Assembly: GCA_041920415.1 (NCBI GenBank)
Contig: JBHGYD010000036.1
Span: forward strand, 1-53,792
Direction of reading: 5' to 3'
Source: JBHGYD01 sp041920415
Lineage (GTDB): Bacteria; Bacillota; Bacilli; Bacillales; Anoxybacillaceae
DNA: 53,792 nucleotides
Shown here: positions 9,078-15,788 of the stretch, piece by piece
Numbering within the stretch: the first letter of the stretch is position 1
Layout: each line of letters starts with the position of its first letter
Translations under genes and position numbers: made by a program
The notes under the pieces: model-generated
The model's database searches: none
Told to the model about the DNA's origin: nothing
Seen by the model: the letters and a program-made list of their open reading frames with translations, nothing else

Positions 9078-9479
9078 TCAAACTTCTACTGTTTTGCCTT
9101 CCTCGACAATGTGGTACATGAGATGAGCCAGGTGGTGAATAGGTCCATATTCCTCTTCTTCATCTTCTTCATTGATCTCGTCATGAAATGCTAAATCGTT
9201 TAAATATAATGCAACGAATTCGTAAAAATCGTTTAATTCAAAAGAATAGCACGCGCTTGGATCTTCATTGTCCTCTTCATACTGAAGAACAAGATACGAT
9301 TCCGTCCCATTCGCATCTTCTGCATCAAAAAATACAAAAAAGCCCATATTTGTGTCCAAATCAAACAAATGCCGTGTTCCACCTTCCGTTACCTTATCGT
9401 AGTCCTCCTCATTTAACTTCTTAACGGTGATGCTTTCCATCTGATCTTCGCTATGAAAATTAACTGTAAATGATTTCAT
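9078..9479 (-). CDS. hypothetical acidic cytosolic protein
   Basis: A 133-residue, strongly acidic protein with an Asp/Glu run (EINEEDEEEEYGPIHH) near the C-terminus and no membrane segment. The length, acidity and alternating beta pattern are like small conserved Firmicutes cytosolic proteins, but I cannot name the family. The ATG follows TTTGGAGGTATAACC. It is convergent with the preceding gene and shares its terminator. Confidence 0.7.
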   Translation of the reverse strand: MKSFTVNFHSEDQMESITVKKLNEEDYDKVTEGGTRHLFDLDTNMGFFVFFDAEDANGTESYLVLQYEEDNEDPSACYSFELNDFYEFVALYLNDLAFHDEINEEDEEEEYGPIHHLAHLMYHIVEEGKTVEV

Positions 9480-9656
9480 GGTTATACCTCCAAATGATGT
9501 TTACTTCTATTATTTTCAAACGCAAACGAAAAAATATCGATTCTTCACCACAACTTGCGCTTGATTTTTTATTTTATGACGGTCCGCATACCATGTTGCA
9601 CGTTTTTTGAAATCCCCCGCTGTCAAGTACGATTTATGGTATCGGATGAAAACTCT

Positions 9657-10580
9657 CTAAAATATGCTCAACGAGTATGTTTTGGATAATAACTCCAAAA
9701 GTTTCATGCCGGTAATACTATTTCCTTTTTCGTCTAATGCCGGCCCAAAGATACCAATGCCAAAACGCCCTGGAACGGCACCGAGAATTCCACCCGAGAC
9801 CCCGCTTTTGGCTGGAATCCCAATTTTAATCGCAAATTCCCCTGAAGCATTATACATCCCGCATGTCACCATAAATGTTTTGCAAACGCGGGCGATATGC
9901 GGTGGAATAATTTGATTGTTTGTTATAGGATCAAGCCCATCCATTGCGAAAACAAGCCCGATTTTGGCCAAATCGATGCACGTCATTTCAATGGCACATT
10001 GCTTCGTATATAAATCCATTAATTCTTCGACATCCTCGTCGATGATGCCGTGCTGTTTTAGAAAATAGCATAGCGAACGGTTTAAAAACGCCGTTTCAAA
10101 CTCGGATTGAGCTACTTCTTTGGAGTACGTAATTGTTGGATTTCCCGTCAAACGGTGCACGAACGTTAACAGTCGATGAAAGCGCTCTGTTATTGTATTC
10201 CCATCAATCATATGGGTGACAGCTAATGCACCGGCGTTAATCATTGGATTCAGCGGCTTTGCCGGTTTCACTTCTTCTAATTTGGCAATCGAGTTAAACG
10301 GATCTCCCGTCGGTTCTTGACCTACTTTGTGAAACACTTCCTCTTCCCCACGTTCCATTAATACGAGTGCAAGCGCGATAATTTTGGAAATGCTTTGTAG
10401 CGTGACTTTATGCGTGACATCTCCTGCATCAATGACCGTACCGTCCGGATGGTAAATGGCAATCGATAAATCGTTCGGGTCGGCTTTGCCAAGGGCAGGA
10501 ATATAATCCGCTACTTTCCCATAACGTGCATATTGTTTTGCTTCCTCGACAAAATGTTGCAAGCTGTCTTTTGTGTACAT
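9657..10580 (-). CDS. glsA: glutaminase
   Basis: A 307-residue enzyme of the Ser-dependent glutaminase family, which hydrolyses L-glutamine to glutamate and ammonia. The SxxK dyad of the beta-lactamase-like fold is in SISKI (near residue 64), with NAGAL, the Tyr-containing MYNASGEFA and the KSGVSGGI segment also present. Length is normal. The ATG has a modest site (AAGGTGATGATGG). It stands alone. Bacillus keeps two such genes (ybgJ and ylaM); which one this matches is not clear. Confidence 0.95.
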   Translation of the reverse strand: MYTKDSLQHFVEEAKQYARYGKVADYIPALGKADPNDLSIAIYHPDGTVIDAGDVTHKVTLQSISKIIALALVLMERGEEEVFHKVGQEPTGDPFNSIAKLEEVKPAKPLNPMINAGALAVTHMIDGNTITERFHRLLTFVHRLTGNPTITYSKEVAQSEFETAFLNRSLCYFLKQHGIIDEDVEELMDLYTKQCAIEMTCIDLAKIGLVFAMDGLDPITNNQIIPPHIARVCKTFMVTCGMYNASGEFAIKIGIPAKSGVSGGILGAVPGRFGIGIFGPALDEKGNSITGMKLLELLSKTYSLSIF

Positions 10581-10777
10581 CCATCATCACCTTATGTTAG
10601 TATGACCAGTTTCACCGCGCCTATGTAATTATATGCGTTTACCGGACACTTCTCTTTTATCAGTGATGGATAATAAATTCATCGTCAACATTCGATCTTC
10701 AACAATCGATCCCGATAGTTGAACAAAGTATTATCATATTCTGGATGATTAGATAGAACCAAACTGAAAAAATACAT

Positions 10778-10813
10778 AAAAGCCCTTCTCAAATATCAAT
10801 GAGAAGGGCTTTT
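10778..10813 (-). terminator. terminator of the YHYH-protein gene
   Basis: AAAAGCCCTTCTC (10778-10790) pairs with GAGAAGGGCTTTT (10801-10813). It lies immediately after the stop of the secreted YHYH protein on the minus strand. Confidence 0.85.
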
Positions 10814-10816
10814 ATC

Positions 10817-11083
10817 TTATAATCCTAAAGAACTCCAATCAACCTTTTTCTCGGTTAATCCTCTAGTACACTTGTTGTTGCTGTTGTTTTTTTTGATAAG
10901 AGCAATAATCTGTGCTTTAGTTTTATTTTTTGTTAGACTAGTTGGACTATGGAAATGATATGTACAATCAGCTCTTCTAAAGTGACCACCAAGCTCATCC
11001 TTTCCTCCCGGATGTGCGTATGTAGCTGATGTGCCAGCAAATAGAAGTGATACAGCTGTAACTATTCCGACTAATTTCTTCAA
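10817..11083 (-). CDS. secreted YHYH-domain protein
   Basis: An 88-residue protein with a signal peptide (KK, then a hydrophobic run LVGIVTAVSLLFAGTSATYA, likely cut after TYA). The mature part has the spaced motif HPGG...GGH...C.YHFHS of the YHYH family, whose conserved His and Cys residues suggest metal binding. Function is unknown; such domains occur beside nucleases and in secreted calcium-binding proteins. AGGAGATTTGC precedes the ATG. Single gene with its own terminator. Confidence 0.8.
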   Translation of the reverse strand: MKKLVGIVTAVSLLFAGTSATYAHPGGKDELGGHFRRADCTYHFHSPTSLTKNKTKAQIIALIKKNNSNNKCTRGLTEKKVDWSSLGL

Positions 11084-11171
11084 GCAAATCTCCTCTTTCT
11101 TAACATATTTTTTAAGGAGATTATATTACAAAAATTGTATTCTAAAAATCCATTTTTTAGAAAATAAAAAA

Positions 11172-11199
11172 TCCCTGCCCTATTGAGACAGGACAGGGA
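11172..11199 (-). terminator. hairpin, probable terminator
   Basis: CCCTGCCCT (11173-11181) pairs with AGGACAGGG (11190-11198) with one mismatch; on the minus strand it is followed by ATTTTTTATTTT. It is a second stop signal downstream of the YjcZ-type gene. Confidence 0.6.
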
Positions 11200-11288
11200 G
11201 ACGTAAAAATTTATGGACATATTTATTATTTATGTACAATTTTTTTCATCAATATACAACGGTTTGTCCAAGTTGATTTTAATAATAA

Positions 11289-11312
11289 GGACAGATCATT
11301 AACGATCTGCCC
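11289..11312 (-). terminator. terminator of YjcZ copy A
   Basis: GGACAGATC (11289-11297) pairs with GATCTGCCC (11304-11312), allowing one wobble. The same hairpin in altered form follows the paralogous genes at 12749 and 29916, which shows the terminator was copied with the gene. Confidence 0.7.
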
Positions 11313-11380
11313 TTCAATAAGCAAAACCAACCATTTCAAAATGAGGAAATTAAGAGAGGTTAATGTCACCTCGTGGGGAA

Positions 11381-11509
11381 TTAATAACCGCCATAACCGC
11401 CACCATAACCACCATATCCGCCTATACCCATACAAGAACATCCTACAATGATAAGTAAGACGAATAAGACAACAACTAAGGCAAAAGCGCTGCGAATTCC
11501 ATCACTCAT
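11381..11509 (-). CDS. YjcZ-family tiny sporulation membrane peptide (copy A)
   Basis: A 42-residue peptide: MSDGIRSAFALVVVLFVLLI, then IVGCSCMGIGGYGGYGG and GYGGY. One membrane helix (about residues 8-23) is followed by a Cys pair and a Gly-Tyr tail. This is the YjcZ family of tiny Bacillus proteins, made during sporulation. GGGTGGTG lies 6 nt before the ATG. Gene, leader and terminator closely match a second locus at 29752-30118. Confidence 0.8.
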   Translation of the reverse strand: MSDGIRSAFALVVVLFVLLIIVGCSCMGIGGYGGYGGGYGGY

Positions 11510-11512
11510 ATA

Positions 11513-11660
11513 TAACACCACCCATTGAGTATTTGGGGATTACTAATATGCAATCCCTACCTTTAAGGTATGTTCTTAAGAACGAGTTGGACTGGACAAA
11601 ATCATCAACTGATAGAAAAATTCCACATTTATCTACTTAATTACATTTCTAATAATCCTG
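11513..11660 (-). promoter_or_regulatory. conserved leader of YjcZ copy A
   Basis: About 150 nt upstream of the gene align with the leader of the copy at 29916: both have CATACCTTAAA(A/G)GTAGGGAT and CAGTTGATGA blocks. In each a small hairpin sits before the ribosome site; here the arms are GGGATT and AATCCC, in the other copy AGGGAT and ATCCCT. Retention of pairing with altered bases suggests the RNA fold matters. Confidence 0.45.
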
Positions 11661-11680
11661 ATTTATGTAAGCGATCTTTA

Positions 11681-11725
11681 CCACAGATGATGGAAGTTAA
11701 TTCGTTCTTCCATGGGAGTTGAAGA
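11681..11725. repeat. short repeat related to 13622-13667
   Basis: CCACAGATGATGGAAGTTAA and TTCGTTCTTCCATGGGAGTT match, at roughly 80 percent by eye, a segment at 13622-13667; a weaker match occurs at 24171-24202. It is non-coding and probably a trace of an old mobile element. Confidence 0.4.
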
Positions 11726-11826
11726 AGACAAGGAATAATTATTATTCCTATACATAGAGAAAGCCAGCATTATCTGCTGACTTAAAATTTTAACTTCAAT
11801 TCCTTTGGTACTACGATAGTTTAACG

Positions 11827-11979
11827 TTAGAAGCTGCCATGACCATGATGATAGTCATGACCAGGATAATATTCACCGTGACCATGATGATAGCCATGAC
11901 CAGGATAATATCCACCGTGACCATGATGATAACCATAACCAGGATAACCACCATAACTTCCAATGAATTGTCTTTCCAT
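11827..11979 (-). CDS. His-Gly-Tyr tandem-repeat small protein
   Basis: A 50-residue protein: MERQFIGSYGGYPGYGYHHG and then near-perfect 13-residue repeats of the form YYPGHxYHHGHGx, three in all, ending in HGSF. The DNA repeats in units of 39 nt. TAAGGAGGAGATATAAA precedes this ATG; a further in-frame ATG 17 codons upstream lacks a site. Such HGH-rich peptides could bind metals, and in Bacillus some are spore-coat components; both ideas are inference. The neighbours are other tiny sporulation-type proteins. Confidence 0.7.
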   Translation of the reverse strand: MERQFIGSYGGYPGYGYHHGHGGYYPGHGYHHGHGEYYPGHDYHHGHGSF

Positions 11980-12123
11980 TTTATATCTCCTCCTTAACTG
12001 TTTCAAAATAGTGTATGAGTCCATATTCAAAGAGGTATAGATTCTTGCCCATTATGACGCTTACGAAATTGCTGTTTTGATTACGGTTAATATCCTAATG
12101 TGTCACAGGAAAATAGCCCCTTC

Positions 12124-12150
12124 TTCAACTGCCCCGTTAGCACAACAAGG
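12124..12150 (+). repeat. short dispersed repeat, copy 2
   Basis: TTCAACTGCCCCGTTAGCAC followed by AACAAGG; closest to the copy at 14783 (TTCAACTGCTCCGTTCGCAT). Confidence 0.4.
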
Positions 12151-12172
12151 AGCTGCCAAATGGCAGCTCCTT
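12147..12172. terminator. terminator-like hairpin
   Basis: AAGGAGCTGCCA (12147-12158) and TGGCAGCTCCTT (12161-12172) form a perfect 12-bp stem with a very short loop, followed by TCTT. No gene on the plus strand directly precedes it. Confidence 0.65.
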
Positions 12173-12393
12173 TCTTAAAGTCTTTGCACCCGTTGATTAA
12201 GATTAAGTTTTATTTTCTCCAATATCTTTATCAATGTGACTTAAACAAAAGTAAGAGTACAGGTTCAAGAATGGTTTATATTTTTACATTTCCTGCTTAA
12301 TTTACTTTTAATCAGCACTTGTCCCTTCATTATTATTCTGAGTGCATATATTATTATTGCCACCGAAAGCACCTTAGATAAGTTACCTCGACG

Positions 12394-12424
12394 AGGCGTT
12401 TGCATGTATTGCAGACGCTTTTTT
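12394..12424 (+). terminator. terminator-like hairpin
   Basis: AGGCGTTTGCA (12394-12404) pairs with TGCAGACGCTT (12410-12420) with one mismatch, followed by a T run on the plus strand. Confidence 0.6.
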
Positions 12425-12563
12425 ATTTTTAGAAATTGTTTAAGCAAATCGCTGATTTTGTCATAACACGATGATACTTGTCTAATCAACCCTTGTTTCA
12501 AGGAATATATATACATAGAAGGATTGTTTTTCCTCCTAATATTCCAATAGGTGGTGAAAAAAT

Positions 12564-12695
12564 ATGTGTTGGTCTTGTGGATACGGCGGCGGTTATGGCT
12601 ACGGCGGTTACGGCGGTGGCTTCAATTTTGCGTTGATTGTTGTATTGTTCATTTTATTAATTATTGTAGGAGCTTCTATTTGGAGCCAATATTAA
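12564..12695 (+). CDS. YjcZ-family tiny sporulation membrane peptide (inverted domain order)
   Basis: A 43-residue peptide: MCWSCGYGGGYGYGGYGGGF, then NFALIVVLFILLIIVGASIW and SQY. Here the Cys and Gly-Tyr part comes first and the membrane helix last, the usual YjcZ order. AATAGGTGGTGAAAAAAT precedes the ATG. It is 53 nt upstream of another tiny gene and likely co-expressed in the sporangium. Confidence 0.8.
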   Translation: MCWSCGYGGGYGYGGYGGGFNFALIVVLFILLIIVGASIWSQY

Positions 12696-12748
12696 GCCTA
12701 ACGTTCTTATAAAAAACAGACTGCTTACCATAAATGGGAGGTGTTATT

Positions 12749-12826
12749 ATGAATGCTTTTGCCTTAGTTGTTGTCTTATTCGTCTTACTTATCATTGTAG
12801 GATGCTCTTGCTTTGGCGGCTACTAA
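12749..12826 (+). CDS. minimal YjcZ-like peptide (25 residues)
   Basis: MNAFALVVVLFVLLIIVGCS followed by CFGGY: almost only the membrane helix and the CSC motif shared with copies A and B. ATGGGAGGTGTTATT gives a strong ribosome site and matches the leader of copy B. A diverged version of the shared terminator follows at 12835-12861. Confidence 0.7.
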   Translation: MNAFALVVVLFVLLIIVGCSCFGGY

Positions 12827-12834
12827 ATTGTACA

Positions 12835-12861
12835 GGGCAGGTTGGGTTAATCTGTCCTTTT
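12835..12861 (+). terminator. terminator of the 25-residue peptide gene
   Basis: GGGCAG (12835-12840) pairs with CTGTCC (12852-12857), one wobble, then TTTT. It is the counterpart of the hairpins at 11289 and 30086. Confidence 0.55.
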
Positions 12862-12899
12862 GTCATATAGACTTCTGAAATGAAAGGAGGATGAATTAA

Positions 12900-13040
12900 A
12901 TGCCATTTTTTGGATTCGATCAAAGAGACTTTCGTGACGACTTTAGAAGAAGACGGTTTTTCCCCTTTAGAAGAAGACGGTTTTTCCCGTTTTTTCCCTT
13001 TGGATTTGAAGACGACTTTAGAAGAAGACGCAGATTCTAA
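12900..13040 (+). CDS. Arg/Phe-rich 46-residue peptide
   Basis: MPFFGFDQRDFRDDFRRRRF, then FPFRRRRFFPFFPFGFEDDF and RRRRRF. An AAAGGAGGATGAATTAA site supports translation. The DNA has internal repeats (GACTTTAGAAGAAGACG) that account for the DDFRRRR units. It has no membrane helix; alternating basic and aromatic clusters suggest a nucleic-acid- or surface-binding peptide, possibly a spore component given its neighbours. Not recognised. Confidence 0.6.
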   Translation: MPFFGFDQRDFRDDFRRRRFFPFRRRRFFPFFPFGFEDDFRRRRRF

Positions 13041-13517
13041 TTAAGCAAATGATTTAAACAGTGTTTCCATGGGTCTACGGGCCTTTTTTATAGAGAAAGA
13101 TCATCTGCTGTGAAATAAAAAAATCCACATTTAATTTTTTGCAAATGGTTTATTGCACGAAACTAAAAGGATTGACGTAGCAGTCCCCATCTTAAACTCT
13201 TGCACTCCTTTAGCTTAATAAGGATTTTTCTCTCGGAAGTGGCTCGATTTTAAATGTTTTATACCCATTTAATCCCTTAAACACAAATCCATCCTTTATT
13301 TGTATTCTCATAAAATTCTACGGTATTAAACCCAGTTCTTTTATCCTAATTTGGATAGTATGGATTCAAGTGAATGAACACTTCTTCAACTATCTGTTTG
13401 CTGGATCAGTTGAGTATCTTTTTGATTAACCCCTCTCCTAGAAATAATGAATGCTCTTTCATTACCCTGAGCAAAACCTATTTTCAGTACCAATGAATTC
13501 ACAATCAAAATCAAAAA

Positions 13518-13560
13518 AAGAGCTGGAAAACGTTATAAGAAAACGTTCCAAGCTCTTTTT
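13518..13560 (+). terminator. terminator hairpin
   Basis: AAGAGCTGGAAAACGTT and AACGTTCCAAGCTCTT form a long stem with one bulge, followed by TTTTATTT on the plus strand. It has no live gene close upstream. Confidence 0.65.
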
Positions 13561-13576
13561 TATTTAAGGTCTGTTA

Positions 13577-13667
13577 TTCAACAAAGACTCCCGTTAGCCA
13601 CCCATGCATCGCTTCGCGGCACCACAGATTATGAAAGTATTTCTGCTCTTCCATGGGAGTTGAAGAT
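13577..13667. repeat. two adjoining short repeats
   Basis: TTCAACAAAGACTCCCGTTA (13577) belongs with the dispersed repeats at 12124 and 14783, and CCACAGATTATGAAAGTATT with CTCTTCCATGGGAGTTGAAG (13622-13667) matches 11681-11725. The combination TATTCAACAAA...CTACAGATTATG also recurs at 24142-24183. Confidence 0.4.
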
Positions 13668-14076
13668 TAGTCAATATTCGAACGCCCGGTAAAACAGATT
13701 TAAAGAAAACCACGAAGGAGATATAAAAGCCAATTAAATATATATTAAAAGCTCACTGTTCCCAAGTTATTGTAAGAGTTAATCTTATACATGCTGCAAA
13801 TAACATAACGCTGGTACCAAGCGGTGTCCATCTAATTGATCGATCTCATATCCTCGCCCCATTCATGAACTGTACTGTTACCTGCAATGAACATATTCCT
13901 TGTGTATGCTGTGTCGTTGCCCGTTAACTAAATAAGGCATCCAACCTACGTCCGCAAATACGTTGAGGACACACATTGGTGAAAAAAGGATGATTACCAA
14001 CCAAATTGTCCAAGCGTAATCTAGCGACAACAAATATATTGATAGTATCACAAGAAGAAAGGGAGGGAATATCCTT

Positions 14077-14536
14077 ATGCCAAGCCATGAAAAAGAGAAA
14101 AAACATCGGGATTATAAGAAAGAATCAAAAGAAGAAATCTCAATGAATCACGACAAAGACGGTCTTACAATTAATATCACCTATCACCATTCAAAACATC
14201 TTTAATATTGGAAACAAAGAATTCCATGTTGAACAAAGAGCAGAGGGTGGCGGACAGATCAATAAAAATGTTGGTACGAACGCAAATCAAGGTGGACAAA
14301 ACGCTATAGACCATAGCCAGTCCGAAAATAATCAATCACAATTCGCAGATGGAAATGGAAGAAGTGGAATTGCCGGAAATAATAATGATGAAGCGGGCGG
14401 ACAGCAAGGTATAAAAGTAAGAGACAGCGAATTAATAAAGAGCAAAATAAAATCAGCTTCCGGGCAAATCGAAGTTCATGAAGAAGAGCCGGGTGAAGAA
14501 TCTGGTGAAGCACCGAACGTGGAAGAAAACGAATAA
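14077..14536 (+). pseudogene. frameshifted hydrophilic low-complexity protein
   Basis: A GGGAGGGA site precedes an ATG opening MPSHEKEKKHRDYKKESKEE and reading to a TAA at 14203. From about 14180 the +1 frame is open to 14536, reading TIQNIFNIGNKEFHVEQRAE and then Gly/Asn/Gln-rich and Glu-rich sequence (NVGTNANQGGQNAIDHS, EEEPGEESGEAPNVEENE). One indel near 14175-14200 would join them into about 153 codons. The whole is hydrophilic and disordered. I do not recognise it. Confidence 0.55.
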
Positions 14537-14649
14537 ACATTGATCGAACTGCAGTGTGTATCATTCGAATAAAACCCGCAATCCTTGGTACGATTGGGAT
14601 TTCGGGTATTTACATGCGTAAAAACGTCTTGCGTGGCAGAAAACTATGT

Positions 14650-14680
14650 AGCCTATTGGTCAAAACCAACAGGCTTTTTA
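14650..14680 (+). terminator. terminator
   Basis: AGCCTATTGGT (14650-14660) pairs with ACCAACAGGCT (14665-14675) with one mismatch, followed by TTTT. Confidence 0.7.
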
Positions 14681-14782
14681 GACATTTTGCTCCGAAAAGG
14701 AGGACCAAGCTTAGACTTACTGACCATAAAAACGAGCACCCATCTATGTACCTCTCTGACATGTAATAAACATACTTTCTTA

Positions 14783-14803
14783 TTCAACTGCTCCGTTCGC
14801 ATA
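14783..14803 (+). repeat. short dispersed repeat, copy 4
   Basis: TTCAACTGCTCCGTTCGCAT; shares its core with the copies at 6143, 12124 and 13577. Confidence 0.4.
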
Positions 14804-15085
14804 TGGTTTCGCTTGTTCAACGAATCGTTGTAGTTCTTTCGCTGATTGACATATCATTCTCATCACCTTTTCTATTATTGCCCGCTAGCCGGTTGTTCTA
14901 TGTAAAAATCAAGCTAGATAGAAACGATCAACGTTCACAAGGAGATCTATATCAAGAAAGGGATAGAAACGGATCGGTTTCAACAACGAAACACCTTGAT
15001 TATTGTGGCATTGTTTCCTTGGAAATATCACTTAGATTCCATGATATGATATAGTAGGATATAATCAACTGTCTGGAGGGAGCCT

Positions 15086-15481
15086 ATGACAATGGCACAA
15101 GAACAGCTAAAAATCGGCGATATCGTAACAGGAATATACAAAACCGGCAAATATATCGGAGAAATTACCGATATACGCCCACAGCATTATTTAGTACGAG
15201 TAAAAAGTGTGCTAAAACATCCGCTCCAAGGAGATTTACATCATCCGAAACAAGTCGATGTTCCTCTCTTTCATGAAAGGCGCGCCCTTGCTTTCCATGA
15301 ACAAGCCAACATTCCAAAGCAAATGGTTCGGGCGTATAATGGCGAAATTCCTGATTACTACGATTCTTTGCGCAATGCAATCGATGAGATGAAAGTAGAA
15401 TTACATGCAGATGAAAGCGAATGGGCGCAAAAAAGTCTTGAGAATTTAAGCATCCTAGAAAAGGAGTATTTTCGCGAATAA
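15086..15481 (+). CDS. kapB: kinase-associated lipoprotein B
   Basis: A 131-residue protein strongly matching Bacillus KapB from end to end: IVTGIYKTGKYIGEITDIRP, then KSVLKHPLQGDLHHPKQVDV and PLFHERRALAFHEQANIPK. In B. subtilis KapB is needed for the KinB branch of the sporulation phosphorelay. No lipoprotein signal is evident in this sequence and no kinB gene lies nearby. GGAGGGAGCCT precedes the chosen ATG; MAQEQ two codons later is possible. A terminator follows 13 nt after the stop. Confidence 0.92.
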   Translation: MTMAQEQLKIGDIVTGIYKTGKYIGEITDIRPQHYLVRVKSVLKHPLQGDLHHPKQVDVPLFHERRALAFHEQANIPKQMVRAYNGEIPDYYDSLRNAIDEMKVELHADESEWAQKSLENLSILEKEYFRE

Positions 15482-15493
15482 CCAATAAACAGG

Positions 15494-15530
15494 AAAGCCT
15501 CTAAAAATATGGATCTTTAGAGGCTTTTTT
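15494..15530. terminator. bidirectional terminator
   Basis: AAAGCCTCTAAA (15494-15505) pairs with TTTAGAGGCTTT (15516-15527), T run on the plus side and A/T run on the minus. It ends kapB and includes the stop codon of the convergent 95-residue frame. Confidence 0.85.
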
Positions 15531-15788
15531 GTCATTTTGAAGAATTAGGTTTAGCAGACCCTTTTTTTTCTTATGCATATAAAATTCAGCTTGCTGTTGT
15601 TCAAGATCGTATATCATTTTATGAATGATATGGTTAATCATCATCATCTTCCTCACGCTCCATTGATTTGTTTTTACAATTTCATTGTAGAAAATAAAAC
15701 GATTTGCTACATCGGAGCGCGGATGGAACTTTGATTCTCTATACGTATGAGTATGATCTCCACCAAAAGTTGTAAGGCTCCCGCTCAC
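15501..15788 (-). CDS. hypothetical protein coupled to the DnaD-like gene
   Basis: A 95-residue frame beginning with a GTG whose last bases form the TGA of the preceding DnaD-like gene (GTGA overlap), an arrangement that favours translational coupling. Composition is basic, with a helical C-terminal half (IIHKMIYDLEQQQAEFYMHK). No family is recognised. The stop falls inside the shared terminator, so the frame could also be accidental read-through. Confidence 0.45.
   Translation of the reverse strand: MSGSLTTFGGDHTHTYRESKFHPRSDVANRFIFYNEIVKTNQWSVRKMMMINHIIHKMIYDLEQQQAEFYMHKKKKGLLNLILQNDKKASKDPYF

Larger units (their letters stand above)
11980..12563. other. 584-nt gap between tiny-protein genes
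   Basis: It contains a dispersed repeat (12124), a terminator hairpin (12147-12172) and a second one (12394-12424). A minus-strand frame at 12265-12516 (83 codons) lacks a ribosome site and runs through the second hairpin, so I do not call it. Confidence 0.4.
13041..14076. other. about 1 kb without a recognisable gene
   Basis: It holds a probable terminator at 13518-13560 and repeats at 13577 and 13622. The stretch 13740-14040 has no frame with a ribosome site; a short plus-strand run with several cysteines (MNCTVTCNEHIPCVCCVVAR at about 13866) has no support as a gene. Probably decayed DNA. Confidence 0.4.
14537..15085. other. 549-nt gap upstream of kapB
   Basis: It contains two hairpins (AACCCGCAATCC at about 14572 with GGATTTCGGGT, and the terminator at 14650), a dispersed repeat at 14783 and the kapB promoter region. 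The plus-strand frames here lack ribosome sites. Confidence 0.4.

Noticed and set aside
11827..11979. The 39-nt repeats as a CRISPR-like array
   Set aside because: The units are contiguous and keep a codon frame; there are no spacers.
12265..12516. An 83-codon minus-strand frame
   Set aside because: No ribosome site, runs across a terminator-like hairpin, and the composition is AT-driven.
14304..14564. Minus-strand frame of 86 codons, Leu/His/Phe rich
   Set aside because: It is the reverse of the Asn/Glu-rich frame at 14077-14536, which has a good ribosome site.
14803..15054. Plus-strand frame of 83 codons before kapB
   Set aside because: No ribosome site and it overlaps the kapB promoter region; no family resemblance.
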